A DNA stretch of 37,873 nt from a virus, in the IMG/VR virus record IMGVR_UViG_3300048590_000403, positions 1-37,873 of that record, one strand, 5' to 3'. Every line of letters begins with the position of its first letter. Position 1 is the first letter of the stretch. The translations under genes and the position numbers were made by a program. The notes beneath the pieces were generated by a model. It worked only from the letters and a program-made list of their open reading frames with translations, made no database searches and was not told where the DNA came from. Of the stretch, positions 37,411-37,873 are shown piece by piece.

Positions 37411-37873
37411 ATGAAATACTTAGTTAGTTTGTTGATCGCCGCAGCGGTTACGCTTTGCGGTTTTCAATCATTCGCCGGTGCGGGCGGCGCGGTTGGTGAA
37501 AAGTTTGTTCACACGGTTTATTTAAAAGGCACGGCAACGGGCGGAAGCGGTCAAAGCTATTCGTCACCAAAGCCATTTGTTGACGGCGATCTTTGGGCGA
37601 TCCCCGCGGGAACCGTTATCGAAAAAGTTTACGTTATCGTAGACACGGCGATCACGGGAACGACAGTTCTTGAAGTTGGTGACGACGACGATCCAAACGG
37701 TTTTGTCGTTGATATCGGCGGAAGTTTCGGCACGGCCGGGATGTACGGTTGGGACGCAAAAGCGGCGGGCGCCGACTTACGCATTTCGACTGCGGGCGCG
37801 ACCGACGCGGCCGACATCTATGTCGTTCCAAGTGCGAAATACTATTCCGCAAGCGGTAAAGAAGTTAAGTTGA
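37411..37873 (+). CDS. Signal-peptide protein next to capsid gene (continues at 1-198)
   Basis: This is the first 154 codons of a 177-residue protein; the last 42 full codons inside the terminal repeat are the same as those at 1-126. The N-terminus is a Sec signal, KYLVSLLIAAAVTLCGFQSFA, with likely cleavage after residue 22 (SFA/GAGG). The Cys inside it is preceded by VTL, so it does not make a proper lipobox. The mature part (KFVHTVYLKGTATGGSGQ, VIEKVYVIVDTAITGTTVLE) is beta-rich, Gly/Ala/Asp-rich. The gene's place after the capsid gene is that of a decoration or head-fibre protein. The start follows AAGGGG. Confidence 0.8.
   Translation, partial: MKYLVSLLIAAAVTLCGFQSFAGAGGAVGEKFVHTVYLKGTATGGSGQSYSSPKPFVDGDLWAIPAGTVIEKVYVIVDTAITGTTVLEVGDDDDPNGFVVDIGGSFGTAGMYGWDAKAAGADLRISTAGATDAADIYVVPSAKYYSASGKEVKL
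37747..37873 (+). repeat. Terminal direct repeat identical to 1-127
   Basis: The last 127 bases equal the first 127. As the repeat lies inside one continuous gene, it most likely marks assembly overlap of a circular or circularly permuted genome, not a biological end. Confidence 0.9.

Noticed and set aside
1-37873. Integrase, CRISPR array, tRNA genes, insertion sequences
   Set aside because: None was seen on either strand: no recombinase motifs among the proteins, no regular spacer repeats, and no clover-leaf with a GTTCRANYC arm outside coding frames.

Overview
The window is the complete genome of a tailed, most likely siphovirus-type phage, presented as a linearised circle. The first 127 bases and the last 127 bases are identical and one gene reads straight through the junction (37411 to the end, then 1-198), so the circular length is 37,746 bp. 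The host is probably a Gram-negative bacterium: there are two lipoproteins with a classical LTAC lipobox, several Sec signal peptides, and an M15-type endolysin next to a holin-like gene. A Bdellovibrio-like host is a guess from the look of the large fibre (N-terminal region with an NPGFENGKA stretch). I see no integrase, so lysogeny is not supported. The sequence is rich in CpG and in GCG/TCG/ACG/CGC codons, except in the C-terminal two-thirds of the adhesin (about 11640-13060).

Layout. (1) Rightward late region, 30072 through the end and on to 13962: a His-rich protein, an unknown protein, small and large terminase, portal, a SEC-C zinc protein nested in the portal tail, two Mu-gpG-like proteins, scaffold, major capsid protein, terminator, a signal-peptide protein, head-tail connector, tail terminator, tail tube, frameshifted tail chaperones, tape measure, distal tail and hub proteins, three fibre-type proteins (two with signal peptides), a holin-like protein and an endolysin. 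(2) Leftward region, 23674 to 14009: SNF2 helicase, acidic protein, DUF2800-type Fe-S nuclease, DUF2815-type single-strand binding protein, a DNA polymerase I split into two genes, and many small membrane or unknown proteins. (3) Short rightward block, 23840-27083: HTH regulator, primase-polymerase/VapE helicase, an iteron-bearing candidate replication origin, and a PDDEXK nuclease. (4) Leftward cluster of small genes, 29919-27045, driven by a clear sigma70-type promoter at 29956-29984 and including an XRE regulator and a lipoprotein.

The genes are densely packed: about twenty junctions are ATGA stop/start overlaps, and most free-standing starts follow a run of GGGGG or GAAGGG. The most notable points are: a polymerase whose 3'-5' exonuclease active site is divided between two genes 1.4 kb apart; an origin-like tract with nine GTTACCCAT iterons in both orientations plus a four-run G-quadruplex motif; two in-frame slippery heptamers two bases apart in the tail chaperone gene; Sec signal peptides on three proteins encoded among virion genes; and a ten-unit, 11-residue repeat in the tape measure.
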